A stretch of DNA of 64,000 nucleotides from Moritella sp. PE36. GTDB taxonomy: Bacteria; Pseudomonadota; Gammaproteobacteria; Enterobacterales; Moritellaceae. The stretch covers positions 248,001 to 312,000 of the forward strand of contig NZ_ABCQ01000001.1 of the NCBI RefSeq assembly GCF_000170855.1, written 5' to 3'. Within the stretch, counting starts at the first letter, position 1; every line of letters begins with the position of its first letter. The notes under the pieces were generated by a model. The model was not told where the DNA came from. It saw nothing but the letters and a program-made list of their open reading frames with translations, and searched no databases. Below, in pieces: positions 53,416 through 62,598 of the stretch. A program made the position numbers and the translations under genes.

Positions 53416-53883
53416 TGCGTGTGCTTGTTATCTATCCCCTACGCGCTTATGACACACATGCCACAAACCTATATGGCATAGGCACTTCCCGCATTAGTTC
53501 ATTACGAAAAAATAACGCAAAGACCTTCACCAGCAATAACCCCCCCGAATTACGCATACCAATTCCAAAGGACAGGACGCGGACCGTAAAGACCGGAATT
53601 CCACTCAACCTAATCCCATGCTAATACTGCCACTGACAACCACCAGTAAAACTAACAATCTTCAAAGTACAGGACGGTGTTGGATCTAATGAGATTGCCT
53701 TGCGCACAGATTCTGCATGCGAAAGTACCGGATATGGACAGGAGCAAATTATCTAAGAGTAATAACGTGAGTTTATTAGAGAATATTTTTAAGGGATATA
53801 ACGTAAGGAAAAATGAGGTAAGCTTTTGATTGTGCTAGATACAACAAAGCCCCAACTTTCGTTGAGGCTCTATTACTTAAATA
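53416..53883. repeat. Right-end repeat of the pipolin (full copy)
   Basis: Matches 30769-31247 along its length and 28451-28755 over its right two thirds. It begins with the fourth TGTGTG/CACACA motif (53416-53458) and contains GTACAGGACGGTGTTGGATC, GAAAGTACCGGATATGGACA and a hairpin CAAAGCCCCAAC / GTTGAGGCT before the tRNA. GTTGGAT words here and in the left end may be integrase arm sites. Confidence 0.88.
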
Positions 53884-53968
53884 TGGTGCCCGAGGGCGGA
53901 CTTGAACCGCCACTCCTTTCGGAAGAGGATTTTGAATCCACCGCGTCTACCGATTTCACCACTCGGGC
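53884..53968 (-). tRNA. tRNA-Leu, anticodon CAA (pipolin attR side)
   Basis: 85-nt class II tRNA: acceptor GCCCGAG pairs with CTCGGGC, genome-encoded CCA, D-arm GTGAAATCGGTAGACGC, anticodon loop TTCAAAA giving CAA, long variable arm with TTCCGAAAGGAG, T-arm GGCGG-TTCAAGT-CCGCC. It reads UUG codons. The 3' half (53884-53937) is the 54-bp sequence duplicated at 31248-31301, so this half came with the element. The anticodon stem GTGGA/TCCTC contains one U-U mismatch (28-42). It is the integration site of the stacked elements. Confidence 0.95.
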
Positions 53969-54223
53969 ATAGGTCAACATTATACATAGCAAACGATGCC
54001 AAGCAAGGCGTTTCTCACTATCCTAAAAACAACTGTTCAAAATTAAAGCAAAGTGCTGTTTTTAATCATAACATCCAGACCTAACCACGAAGCTACAAGC
54101 TAATTAGCCGTACATCCCCTCTTATCACCAGCCCATTGATATCCAGCAAGTCCGACTATTTAGCACTACCAAGGACATCTTTTTTTGCTACACTGTTGCC
54201 ACTTTCGAGATAACCCTGAAGAC

Positions 54224-54796
54224 ATGGCTGGATTCATAATGGCGAAGAAAAACAAACTTAGAAAACCAAAACACACACCGACAACCGAAGCAGGCGAAAC
54301 CGCATCAATAGCCACTTTTGGCCCGCGTATTGGTGCTCTTGTCTATGATGCATTGATTGTTATTGGTATCGCGGCTGTCGCTGGTGCCGTCGGACTTGGT
54401 ATTGCTGAAGCATTAATTGCATCAGGTATTGTCGATATTGCCGGTCGTTATGTTGATACTGCGGCGTATGCAGGCAACCAAATTTGGTTTGCACTGCTGG
54501 TATGGGGCTCGGTATGTAGCTTCTATTTGTGGTTCTGGACTCACGGTGGTCAAACTGTTGGTATGCGAGCTTGGCGTTTACGCGTACAAAATGCCGATGG
54601 CAGTGCAATCAGCTTAACGCAAGCACTTATCCGTCTTGCTACAGCAGCCTGTGGGTTGGGTAACTTACAAGTGCCGTTTGACATGAAAAATCGCGCCTTT
54701 CAAGATCACTGGTCGAACTGTAATGTATTACGTTTAAGCAAAGAACAAAACGGTTCGTTACTGCGTTATGCCGACAAGCTAAAACAGAAAAAATAA
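54224..54796 (+). CDS. RDD-domain membrane protein
   Basis: 190-residue inner-membrane protein of the RDD family. FGPRIGALVYDALIVIGIAA carries the first R/D pair, and a second span pair with GQTVGMRAWRLRVQNADGSA is the family signature. Three or four hydrophobic spans. Function is not settled; some members influence ion or osmotic homeostasis. The start is either ATG 54224 or ATG 54239 (MAKKNKLRKP); both have weak signals. It is the first host gene right of the tRNA and is followed by a perfect terminator. Confidence 0.8.
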   Translation: MAGFIMAKKNKLRKPKHTPTTEAGETASIATFGPRIGALVYDALIVIGIAAVAGAVGLGIAEALIASGIVDIAGRYVDTAAYAGNQIWFALLVWGSVCSFYLWFWTHGGQTVGMRAWRLRVQNADGSAISLTQALIRLATAACGLGNLQVPFDMKNRAFQDHWSNCNVLRLSKEQNGSLLRYADKLKQKK

Positions 54797-54844
54797 TCGA
54801 TTTAACTGTGCTTAGTGCCTAACGCTAAGCCGATAAACCGACAC

Positions 54845-54875
54845 AAAAATGGCAACCAATTGGTTGCCATTTTTT
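54845..54875. terminator. Bidirectional terminator
   Basis: Almost perfect palindrome AAAAATGGCAACCAAT / ATTGGTTGCCATTTTT between convergent RDD and lptG genes, with T runs in both directions. Confidence 0.9.
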
Positions 54876-54922
54876 ATCGCTATTTTCCGACAATGTATCT
54901 TCAGTATCGAAAAATACCCACG

Positions 54923-55990
54923 TTAACCATGTTTCCTTAACTGCACAATCGCAATCAAGGTGAAGATGGCACTGGGGACCACCGCCCCAAGAAACGGCGG
55001 TAGCGAGTACACTAAGCTAATCGGGCCAAAGGTTTCACTGGCAAGATAGAAAGTAAAACCAGCAACCACCCCCATCAAAATACGCGCGCCCATGGTCACC
55101 GTTCGCAGTGGTCCAAATACAAAAGACAGCGCCAACAATACCATCACACCGATCGATAACGGCTGGAAAATTTTACGCCAGAAGGCTAACTCATAACTGC
55201 CTGCATCCTGCTTATTACTGTCTAAATAAGTAATATAAGAATACAAACCTGATATGGATAAATCTTCCGGGTCAATCGTCACCACATCTAATTTTTCCGG
55301 TGTCAGAGTTGAATCCCAACGCTGCGTAGCCTGTTCTGTCACCGAAATACTATCACGCTCAAAATGGGTGATCCGCAGGTCGGTTAACTGCCAATACTTG
55401 CCTGTATAAGTTGCACGTCGCGCTTGTGTGGTTTTAACTAAACGCTGATTGCCAGCAAATTCATAAATCGTTACATCATGTAATTCACTGCCATTATTCA
55501 CTTTACCTATATTAATAAAGTTTTCTTTATCCTTTGCCCAGACCCCTTTTTGCGCCCGAATAATCGATTGACCAGAGGTTGCTTCACCACGTAATTGCGC
55601 CGCTTTCTGCTCTGTATAAGGGGCAACATATTCACCCATTAGCATCACAATAATCATCATCGGGATCGCAGTCTTCATTGTAGATAACACAATTTTAAAA
55701 CGCGACTGACCCGCCGCTTGAATAACCACTAATTCAGACGAACTCGCCAGGGCCCCCAAACCAATTAACGCCCCTAATAAAGCCGCCATCGGGAAAAAGA
55801 TCGTAATTTCGCGTGGCATTTTCAGCATCACATACATTAACGCTTCGAGTAAACCATAGGTGCCACGGCCGACGGCTCTTAATTGTTCGACATATTTGAT
55901 CACTGCCGATAAACCAACCAAGGTAAATAAACAGATCATAGTGGCAAATAAAATAGCCTTACCAATATAGATATCTAAAATTTTAATCAC
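54923..55990 (-). CDS. lptG: LPS export permease LptG
   Basis: 355-residue inner-membrane subunit of the LptB2FG complex, which pulls lipopolysaccharide from the inner membrane into the LptC-A-D bridge. Three N-terminal spans (IGKAILFATMICLFTLVGLS first), a periplasmic beta-jellyroll at about 130-260, and three C-terminal spans. The REITIFFPMAALLGALIGLG segment is the coupling-helix region. It overlaps lptF by 8 bp on the same strand, the normal gammaproteobacterial order. Confidence 0.95.
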   Translation of the reverse strand: MIKILDIYIGKAILFATMICLFTLVGLSAVIKYVEQLRAVGRGTYGLLEALMYVMLKMPREITIFFPMAALLGALIGLGALASSSELVVIQAAGQSRFKIVLSTMKTAIPMMIIVMLMGEYVAPYTEQKAAQLRGEATSGQSIIRAQKGVWAKDKENFINIGKVNNGSELHDVTIYEFAGNQRLVKTTQARRATYTGKYWQLTDLRITHFERDSISVTEQATQRWDSTLTPEKLDVVTIDPEDLSISGLYSYITYLDSNKQDAGSYELAFWRKIFQPLSIGVMVLLALSFVFGPLRTVTMGARILMGVVAGFTFYLASETFGPISLVYSLPPFLGAVVPSAIFTLIAIVQLRKHG

Positions 55991-57101
55991 TGCGGTTACC
56001 TCGAGAAAAACGAACTTTCATCTTATGTACTAGACGATGATACCAAGAGTAATTAGCTAAATTAAACCAAATAGCTAAAATCAGCACCCCGAGATGCACG
56101 ATCCAGAAACCGAATACTAACGGTAATTTTTCATCTAAAATGGCAGAACGAGCGGCACTTAATAACATAAAGTAAGTTAAAAACATTAATAACGCGGGGA
56201 ATAATTTCGCATAACGCCCCTGCCTGGGATTAACCATCGCCAGTGGCACCACTAATAACGTCAGCAATGGGATCGCGACAACTTGGGCGATACGCCATTG
56301 CAGCTCAACCTTGTGTTCAAACTCATTCGAATTCCATAATTCTGAGGTTGGCAGTGCCTTGGTTTTACGGCCACGTTCACTGACGTCTTGCTCCTGAATA
56401 AATACCCGGTACTCACTGAAATCAACAATACGGAAATCACGTTGTGATAATTCACCTTCATAACGCAGACCCTGGCTTAGCTTCAACCATTGTGAGCCGT
56501 TGTCGTCAGACTCAACGTTACCTTTATCTGCTAACACAATAGAAGGACGCTCTCCCTCCTGCGAAGGTGATTTAGCAATAAATATTTTACGCAGCGATTT
56601 ATCACTATCATAAGACTCAACATAGACCACCGCGAGGCCACCATCTAGCGACTCAAAGCGCCCTTGTTTCAGTGTCGCTAAACCGACATCCGCATCGACA
56701 TTTTCTAATAATTGCACCCGGCCTTCTTCAGCAGTTGGGGCATAGATAAACGCGTTAAAAGCCACCAGACCTATCGTCACAGAAGATAATAATAACGACG
56801 ACATCAGTATCCGGCTTGGGGTATAACCACAGGCCGTTAAGATCACCATCTCACTTTCGGCATACAATCGCCCATGCGCAAACAAAATACCAATGAACAA
56901 ACTCACCGGTAAAATTAATGTACCCAACGCTGGCATGGTATACAGCAACATCTCCATCACTAAATTAGCAGGTAAAGCACCTGTCATTACCTTCGAGAGC
57001 AGCGCAACAAACTGCTGACTCACAAAGATAAGTGATAAGATGAATAACACAGCGACTTGTGATTTCACTGTCTCAGCAAATAAATATCGGAAAATTATCA
57101 C
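55983..57101 (-). CDS. lptF: LPS export permease LptF
   Basis: 372-residue partner of LptG with the same design: spans at the N-terminus (MIIFRYLFAETVKSQVAVLF start), a coupling region LGTLILPVSLFIGILFAHGR, a periplasmic beta domain in the middle and three spans at the C-terminus. First gene of the lptF-lptG operon, divergent from pepA, so the 194-bp gap holds both promoters. No oddities seen. Confidence 0.95.
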   Translation of the reverse strand: MIIFRYLFAETVKSQVAVLFILSLIFVSQQFVALLSKVMTGALPANLVMEMLLYTMPALGTLILPVSLFIGILFAHGRLYAESEMVILTACGYTPSRILMSSLLLSSVTIGLVAFNAFIYAPTAEEGRVQLLENVDADVGLATLKQGRFESLDGGLAVVYVESYDSDKSLRKIFIAKSPSQEGERPSIVLADKGNVESDDNGSQWLKLSQGLRYEGELSQRDFRIVDFSEYRVFIQEQDVSERGRKTKALPTSELWNSNEFEHKVELQWRIAQVVAIPLLTLLVVPLAMVNPRQGRYAKLFPALLMFLTYFMLLSAARSAILDEKLPLVFGFWIVHLGVLILAIWFNLANYSWYHRLVHKMKVRFSRGNRSD

Positions 57102-57295
57102 TTAAAACCTATATTAGACTAATGTTTTGTATGAAATGCAGCGAATAATTAGGTAAACTCAGCTACAAATGCAGTATAAATAGTTAACTGCACACCCATT
57201 TTATCTGAAAATGTTAGTTTTTGATTAACTAAATACGTATAACCCCCTATTATGTTATAAATATTTGATTTTGTCTTTAGGAAACCGGAGAGTCC

Positions 57296-58819
57296 ATGGA
57301 GTTCAATGTAAAAAGTGGTAGCCCTGAGAAGCAACGCAGTGCTTGTGTTGTTGTCGGAGTATTTGAACCACGTCGTTTATCGCCTGCTGCAGAACAACTC
57401 GATAAGATCAGTGATGGCTATTTAAGTTCCCTACTACGTCGCGGTGATATCGAAGGTAAACCTGGTCAAGTATTGTTGCTTCATCATGTACCAAACGTAC
57501 TAAGCGAACGTGTATTATTAGTTGGCTGTGGTAAAGAACGTGAATTAGATGAACGTCAGTACAAGCAAATTATCACCAAGACAATGAATACCTTGAACGA
57601 AACTGGTTCAATGGAAGCGGTTTGTTTCCTACCAGAGCTAAATGTAAAAGCCCGTGATACCTACTGGAAGATCCGTTTTGCCGTTGAAACAGCACGCGAA
57701 AGTCGCTACCGTTTCGATCAGTTAAAAAGTAATAAAGAAGAAACGCGTCGCCCATTACGCAAAATGGTATTCAACGTGACTTCACGTCGCGATTTACCAA
57801 CCAGTGAAAAAGCCATTGCTCATGGTCTCGCTGTAGCAAGTGGTATGCGTCTGTGTAAAGACGTAGCCAACATGCCACCAAACATTTGTAATCCCGTTTA
57901 CCTGGCAAATCAAGCTCGCCAACTTTCTGATGAAAGTGACAAGATCACCACAGTGATCTTAGGTGAGCCGGAAATGAAAGAATTAAAAATGGACTCTTAC
58001 CTTGCGGTTTCACAAGGTTCAGCAAATGAAGCGAAGATGTCGATTATTCATTACCAAGGTAACCCTAATCCTGACGCAAAACCAATCGTACTCATTGGTA
58101 AAGGTCTGACCTTCGATTCAGGCGGTATTTCATTGAAACCAGGCTTAGGCATGGACGAAATGAAATATGACATGGGTGGTGCTGCAGGCGTACTTGGGAC
58201 TATGAAATCACTGGCTAAACTAGACTTACCAATTAACGTTATTGGTATTCTAGCGGGTTGTGAAAACATGCCAGGTAGCAACGCTTACCGTCCGGGTGAC
58301 ATTATCACTACCATGTCGGGACAAACAGTTGAAGTACTCAATACCGATGCTGAAGGCCGTTTAGTGTTATGTGATGTATTAACCTATGTTGAACGTTTTG
58401 ACCCAGAACTGGTAATTGACGTAGCAACCTTAACAGGTGCTTGTGTTGTCGCACTTGGTCGTCACATCACAGGGTTAATGTCGACACATAACCCTCTGGC
58501 ACATGAATTATTAAATGCGTCTGATCAAGCCGCAGATAAAGCATGGCGTTTACCAATTACCGATGACTTCCAAGAACAAATTGAAAGTCCGTTTGCTGAC
58601 TTAGCCAACATCGGTGGTCCTGCAGGCGGTGCAATCACAGCGGCCTGTTTCTTATCACGCTTTACGAAGAAGTATAACTGGGCGCATTTAGACATCGCCG
58701 GTACTGCTTGGGTAAGTGGTAAAAACAAAGGTTCAACAGGTCGCCCTGTGCCTATGCTGACACAGTTCTTACTTAATCGTACAGAGCGTAATGAAGTGCA
58801 GCAAGCTGACGAAGCTTAA
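57296..58819 (+). CDS. pepA: Cytosol aminopeptidase PepA (M17)
   Basis: 507-residue leucyl aminopeptidase removing N-terminal residues; in E. coli the same protein helps XerCD recombination and regulates carAB. The C-terminal catalytic domain has [19 protein letters not shown] (metal-binding lysine and aspartate), [10 protein letters not shown] and [16 protein letters not shown] with the Asp/Glu metal ligands and the arginine. The N-terminal 170 residues form the DNA/hexamer domain. CCGGAGAG precedes the ATG. Stands next to holC and valS as in many gammaproteobacteria. Confidence 0.96.
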   Translation: MEFNVKSGSPEKQRSACVVVGVFEPRRLSPAAEQLDKISDGYLSSLLRRGDIEGKPGQVLLLHHVPNVLSERVLLVGCGKERELDERQYKQIITKTMNTLNETGSMEAVCFLPELNVKARDTYWKIRFAVETARESRYRFDQLKSNKEETRRPLRKMVFNVTSRRDLPTSEKAIAHGLAVASGMRLCKDVANMPPNICNPVYLANQARQLSDESDKITTVILGEPEMKELKMDSYLAVSQGSANEAKMSIIHYQGNPNPDAKPIVLIGKGLTFDSGGISLKPGLGMDEMKYDMGGAAGVLGTMKSLAKLDLPINVIGILAGCENMPGSNAYRPGDIITTMSGQTVEVLNTDAEGRLVLCDVLTYVERFDPELVIDVATLTGACVVALGRHITGLMSTHNPLAHELLNASDQAADKAWRLPITDDFQEQIESPFADLANIGGPAGGAITAACFLSRFTKKYNWAHLDIAGTAWVSGKNKGSTGRPVPMLTQFLLNRTERNEVQQADEA

Positions 58820-58843
58820 TTAGTTTCATCACTCTGAATATAT

Positions 58844-58868
58844 AAAAGGTCACTGCGGTGGCCTTTTT
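58844..58868 (+). terminator. Rho-independent terminator after pepA
   Basis: Stem AAAAGGTCAC / GTGGCCTTTT with one mismatch and a 3-base loop, followed by a T run, 24 bp after the pepA stop. Confidence 0.85.
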
Positions 58869-59005
58869 TGTTTCTGCGAAAGAATAACCACCAAAGTATA
58901 TCCGGATATTACCTCGACAACTGTATTTTCCCGCCCCCGCTTTGTGTTATTATGTGCAGTTGTGTTTTAAACTATAACTGTTCGTAATTTGGCGTAAAAC
59001 TACCG

Positions 59006-59449
59006 ATGAAAAAAGTCACTTTTTATATCATGCAAGAATCCAAGAATGGCGTTGAGGCAAGCATGCCCCAGCATCACGAACTTGCCTGTAAACTGGCTGG
59101 TGAGTTTTATCAGCAAGGACAACGCGTCTATATTCACGCCAACGATGAATCGGCAGCCAATCAGGTTGACGAATACCTTTGGCAATTAGATGCGAGCAGT
59201 TTTGTACCACATAATTTACAAGGTGAAGGTCCACGTAATGGCGCACCCGTTGAAATTGGTTTTCAACCACCCCGCCATCGTTATCAGGTACTTATCAACC
59301 TGCACGATCAGACACCGCAATTTGCAGTCAACTTTAATCAGATTATCGATTTTGTACCGCATCAAGACGGTTTAAAACAACAAGCTCGTGAGCGTTACAA
59401 ACATTATCGTCAAACAGGGTTACAACTGTTAACTGTGAACGCCGAATAA
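59006..59449 (+). CDS. holC: DNA polymerase III chi subunit HolC
   Basis: 147-residue subunit linking the clamp loader to SSB. KKVTFYIMQ start, then LACKLAGEFYQQGQRVYIHA, VPHNLQGEGP and the FNQIIDFVPHQDGLKQQARE end are characteristic; length matches the family. It is 33 bp upstream of valS, the conserved gammaproteobacterial arrangement. Confidence 0.95.
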   Translation: MKKVTFYIMQESKNGVEASMPQHHELACKLAGEFYQQGQRVYIHANDESAANQVDEYLWQLDASSFVPHNLQGEGPRNGAPVEIGFQPPRHRYQVLINLHDQTPQFAVNFNQIIDFVPHQDGLKQQARERYKHYRQTGLQLLTVNAE

Positions 59450-59482
59450 TCAATCAACCATTGAGAATTAGAAAGCAGACCT

Positions 59483-62344
59483 ATGGAAAAAATATACAAT
59501 CCCCAAGCCATTGAGCAAGCTCTTTACCAGAACTGGGAAGAGCAAGGTTACTTCAAGCCAAACGGCGATCTAACTAAAGATGCATACAGCATCATGATCC
59601 CACCGCCAAATGTCACTGGTAGCCTGCACATGGGTCATGCCTTCCAACAAACGATCATGGATGCGCTAACGCGTTACAAGCGTATGCAAGGTCTAAATAC
59701 ACTATGGCAAGTGGGTACCGATCACGCTGGTATCGCGACACAAATGGTTGTTGAACGTAAGATCGCAGCTGAAGAAGACAAAACACGTCACGATTATGGC
59801 CGTGATGCGTTCATCGACAAGATCTGGGACTGGAAAAACGAATCAGGCGGTACCATTACCCGTCAAATGCGTCGTTTAGGCACATCGGTAGATTGGGATC
59901 GTGAACGTTTTACAATGGATGACGGTCTGTCTGAAGCAGTAAAAGAAGTATTCGTGCGTTTATTTAAAGAAGACCTGATTTACCGTGGCAAACGCCTAGT
60001 GAACTGGGATCCAAAATTCCACACAGCCATTTCTGATCTTGAAGTTGAGAGCAAAGAAAAACAAGGCAGCATGTGGTACTTCCGCTACCCACTAGCAGAT
60101 GGCGCAACAACCGCAGACGGTAAAGATTACATAATTGTAGCAACCACACGTCCAGAAACTATGCTAGGTGACTCTGCAGTTGCAGTACACCCGAAAGACG
60201 AACGCTATGCAGCGCTGGTAGGTAAAGAAATTATTCTGCCTATCGTTGGTCGTCGCATCAAGATCGTGGCTGATGATTACGCGGATATGGAAAAAGGTTC
60301 TGGTTGTGTGAAGATCACACCAGCGCATGACTTTAACGATTACGAAGTTGGTAAGCGTCACAACCTAGTGATGTTCAACATCCTAACTGAAAACGCAGAT
60401 ATCCGTGAAGAAGCGGAGATCATCAACTCAGACGGCACAGAAAACACCGAACTAACCTTCGTGATCCCTGCTGAATACCAAGGCCTGGAACGTTTTGCTG
60501 CACGTAAAGCAATCGTGGCTAAATTTGAAGAACTTGGTTTATTAGACAAAATTGAACCACATACGCTGCAAGTACCTTACGGTGATCGCAGTGGCGTGGT
60601 GATTGAGCCACTACTAACAGACCAATGGTATGTAAGTGTTGGTCCAATGGCTAAAGTAGCCACTGACGCAGTAAAAGACGGCGAGATCCAATTCGTACCA
60701 AAACAATACGAAAACATGTATTTCTCGTGGATGAACGACGTACAAGACTGGTGTATCTCGCGTCAACTTTGGTGGGGACATCGTATTCCAGCTTGGTATG
60801 ATAACGAAGGTAATGTATTCGTTGGTCGTGACGAAGCAGAAGTGCGTGCAGAAAACAACTTTGGTCCTGAAGTAGAATTACGTCAGGACAACGATGTACT
60901 TGATACTTGGTTCTCATCTGCGCTTTGGACATTCTCAACGCAAGGCTGGCCACAGCAAACGCAAGATCTTAAAGTATTCCACCCAAGTGATGTACTGGTA
61001 ACCGGTTTCGACATCATCTTCTTCTGGGTTGCCCGTATGATCATGATGACCATGCACTTCATCAAAGATGAAAACGGCAAACCACAAGTACCATTCAAAA
61101 CAGTTTATGTGACTGGTTTAGTACGTGATGAAGCTGGCGATAAAATGTCAAAATCAAAAGGTAACGTACTTGATCCACTCGACATGATCGACGGTATCGA
61201 CCTTGAGTCGCTAGTAAAAAAACGTACTGGCAACATGATGCAGCCAAAACTTGCGAAGAAAATTGAAAAAGCAACGCGTAAAGAATTTGAAGGCGGTATC
61301 GAAGCACACGGTACTGACGCACTGCGTTTCACATTAGCAGCAATGGCATCGACTGGTCGTGACATTAACTGGGACATGAAACGTCTTGATGGTTACCGTA
61401 ACTTCTGTAATAAACTATGGAACGCCAGCCGCTACGTATTAATGAACACAGAAGAACATGATTGTGGCCAAAATGGCGGCGACATGGAATTCAGCCTAGC
61501 TGATCGTTGGATCCAAGGTCAATTCCAAGAAACCATCAAAACATACCGTGAAGCGATTGATACTTACCGTCTCGATCTTGCGGCTAACATCGCTTACGAG
61601 TTCACTTGGAATCAATTCTGTGATTGGTACTTAGAATTAACTAAGCCAGTATTCGGCAACGGGACTGAAGCACAACTGCGTGCGACGCGTTATACATTAG
61701 TAACGATCCTAGAAGCGTTACAACGTTTAATGCACCCTATCATGCCATTCATCACTGAAGAGATTTGGCAGCGTGTAGCTCCACTTGCTGGTAAGTACAC
61801 AGAAGGCGCAACGATCATGCTACAGGCATTCCCTGAGCATGATGCGGCTAAAGTTGATGCGCAATCAATGCAAGATCTTGAGTGGGTTAAACAATTCATT
61901 ATCGCTATCCGTAACATCCGCGGCGAAATGGACATCAGCCCAAGCAAGCCAATCTCGATTTTGCTTAAAAATGTAGGCACTGAAGAGCAACGTCGTCTCG
62001 ACGAAAACCAACAGTTCCTTAGCTCACTAGCAAAACTAGAAGCAATCACTATTCTTAGCGAAAATGAAGAAGCGCCAATCTCAGCAACATCACTATTAGG
62101 CAACATGGAAATCTTAATTCCAATGGCTGGTCTAATCGATAAAGATGCTGAAATTACGCGTATCAACAAGCAAATGGAAAAAGTGCAAAAAGACTTAGAC
62201 CGTGTTGCAGGCAAACTAAACAACGAAAAATTCGTTGGTAAAGCGCCAGAAGCTGTTATCGCCAAAGAACGTGAGAAACAAGCGGAATTTGAAAATACCA
62301 TTGCTAAATTTAAAGCACAAAAAGCACGAATTGAATCGATCTAA
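59483..62344 (+). CDS. valS: Valine-tRNA ligase
   Basis: 953-residue class I synthetase charging tRNA-Val. The HIGH motif appears as GSLHMGHAF near 44-52 and [12 protein letters not shown] as the KMSKS loop near 554. The editing (CP1) domain lies between, with [12 protein letters not shown]-terminal coiled coil ([20 protein letters not shown]) is the tRNA-binding arm. Full length and intact, followed by a terminator. Confidence 0.98.
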   Translation: MEKIYNPQAIEQALYQNWEEQGYFKPNGDLTKDAYSIMIPPPNVTGSLHMGHAFQQTIMDALTRYKRMQGLNTLWQVGTDHAGIATQMVVERKIAAEEDKTRHDYGRDAFIDKIWDWKNESGGTITRQMRRLGTSVDWDRERFTMDDGLSEAVKEVFVRLFKEDLIYRGKRLVNWDPKFHTAISDLEVESKEKQGSMWYFRYPLADGATTADGKDYIIVATTRPETMLGDSAVAVHPKDERYAALVGKEIILPIVGRRIKIVADDYADMEKGSGCVKITPAHDFNDYEVGKRHNLVMFNILTENADIREEAEIINSDGTENTELTFVIPAEYQGLERFAARKAIVAKFEELGLLDKIEPHTLQVPYGDRSGVVIEPLLTDQWYVSVGPMAKVATDAVKDGEIQFVPKQYENMYFSWMNDVQDWCISRQLWWGHRIPAWYDNEGNVFVGRDEAEVRAENNFGPEVELRQDNDVLDTWFSSALWTFSTQGWPQQTQDLKVFHPSDVLVTGFDIIFFWVARMIMMTMHFIKDENGKPQVPFKTVYVTGLVRDEAGDKMSKSKGNVLDPLDMIDGIDLESLVKKRTGNMMQPKLAKKIEKATRKEFEGGIEAHGTDALRFTLAAMASTGRDINWDMKRLDGYRNFCNKLWNASRYVLMNTEEHDCGQNGGDMEFSLADRWIQGQFQETIKTYREAIDTYRLDLAANIAYEFTWNQFCDWYLELTKPVFGNGTEAQLRATRYTLVTILEALQRLMHPIMPFITEEIWQRVAPLAGKYTEGATIMLQAFPEHDAAKVDAQSMQDLEWVKQFIIAIRNIRGEMDISPSKPISILLKNVGTEEQRRLDENQQFLSSLAKLEAITILSENEEAPISATSLLGNMEILIPMAGLIDKDAEITRINKQMEKVQKDLDRVAGKLNNEKFVGKAPEAVIAKEREKQAEFENTIAKFKAQKARIESI

Positions 62345-62367
62345 TCGTTAAAATCGACCTTATCAAC

Positions 62368-62397
62368 AAGGGAAGACTGATTAATCAGTTTTCCCTT
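62368..62397 (+). terminator. Rho-independent terminator after valS
   Basis: Stem AAGGGAAGACTGATT / AATCAGTTTTCCCTT with one mismatch and a run of T residues, 24 bp after the valS stop. Confidence 0.9.
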
Positions 62398-62598
62398 TTT
62401 TTTGTTTCTCACTTCTAATAAGTTGCTTTTCGTTTCGAGTAAATACTAAATAGACATCACAATTACGCATCCATTTTTTGAAAAAATATTTCCATCCAGA
62501 GCGATAAGATGTAACATATTTGTAAATAACAGTAAGTTGTCGTTATAAAAAACAGCTTAGCTATAGAATGTCGACACCAAGGAATGGAGTGATAGGTT

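Noticed and set aside
31248-53937. Prophage or conjugative element
   Set aside because: No capsid, terminase, tail, relaxase or type IV secretion genes are visible.
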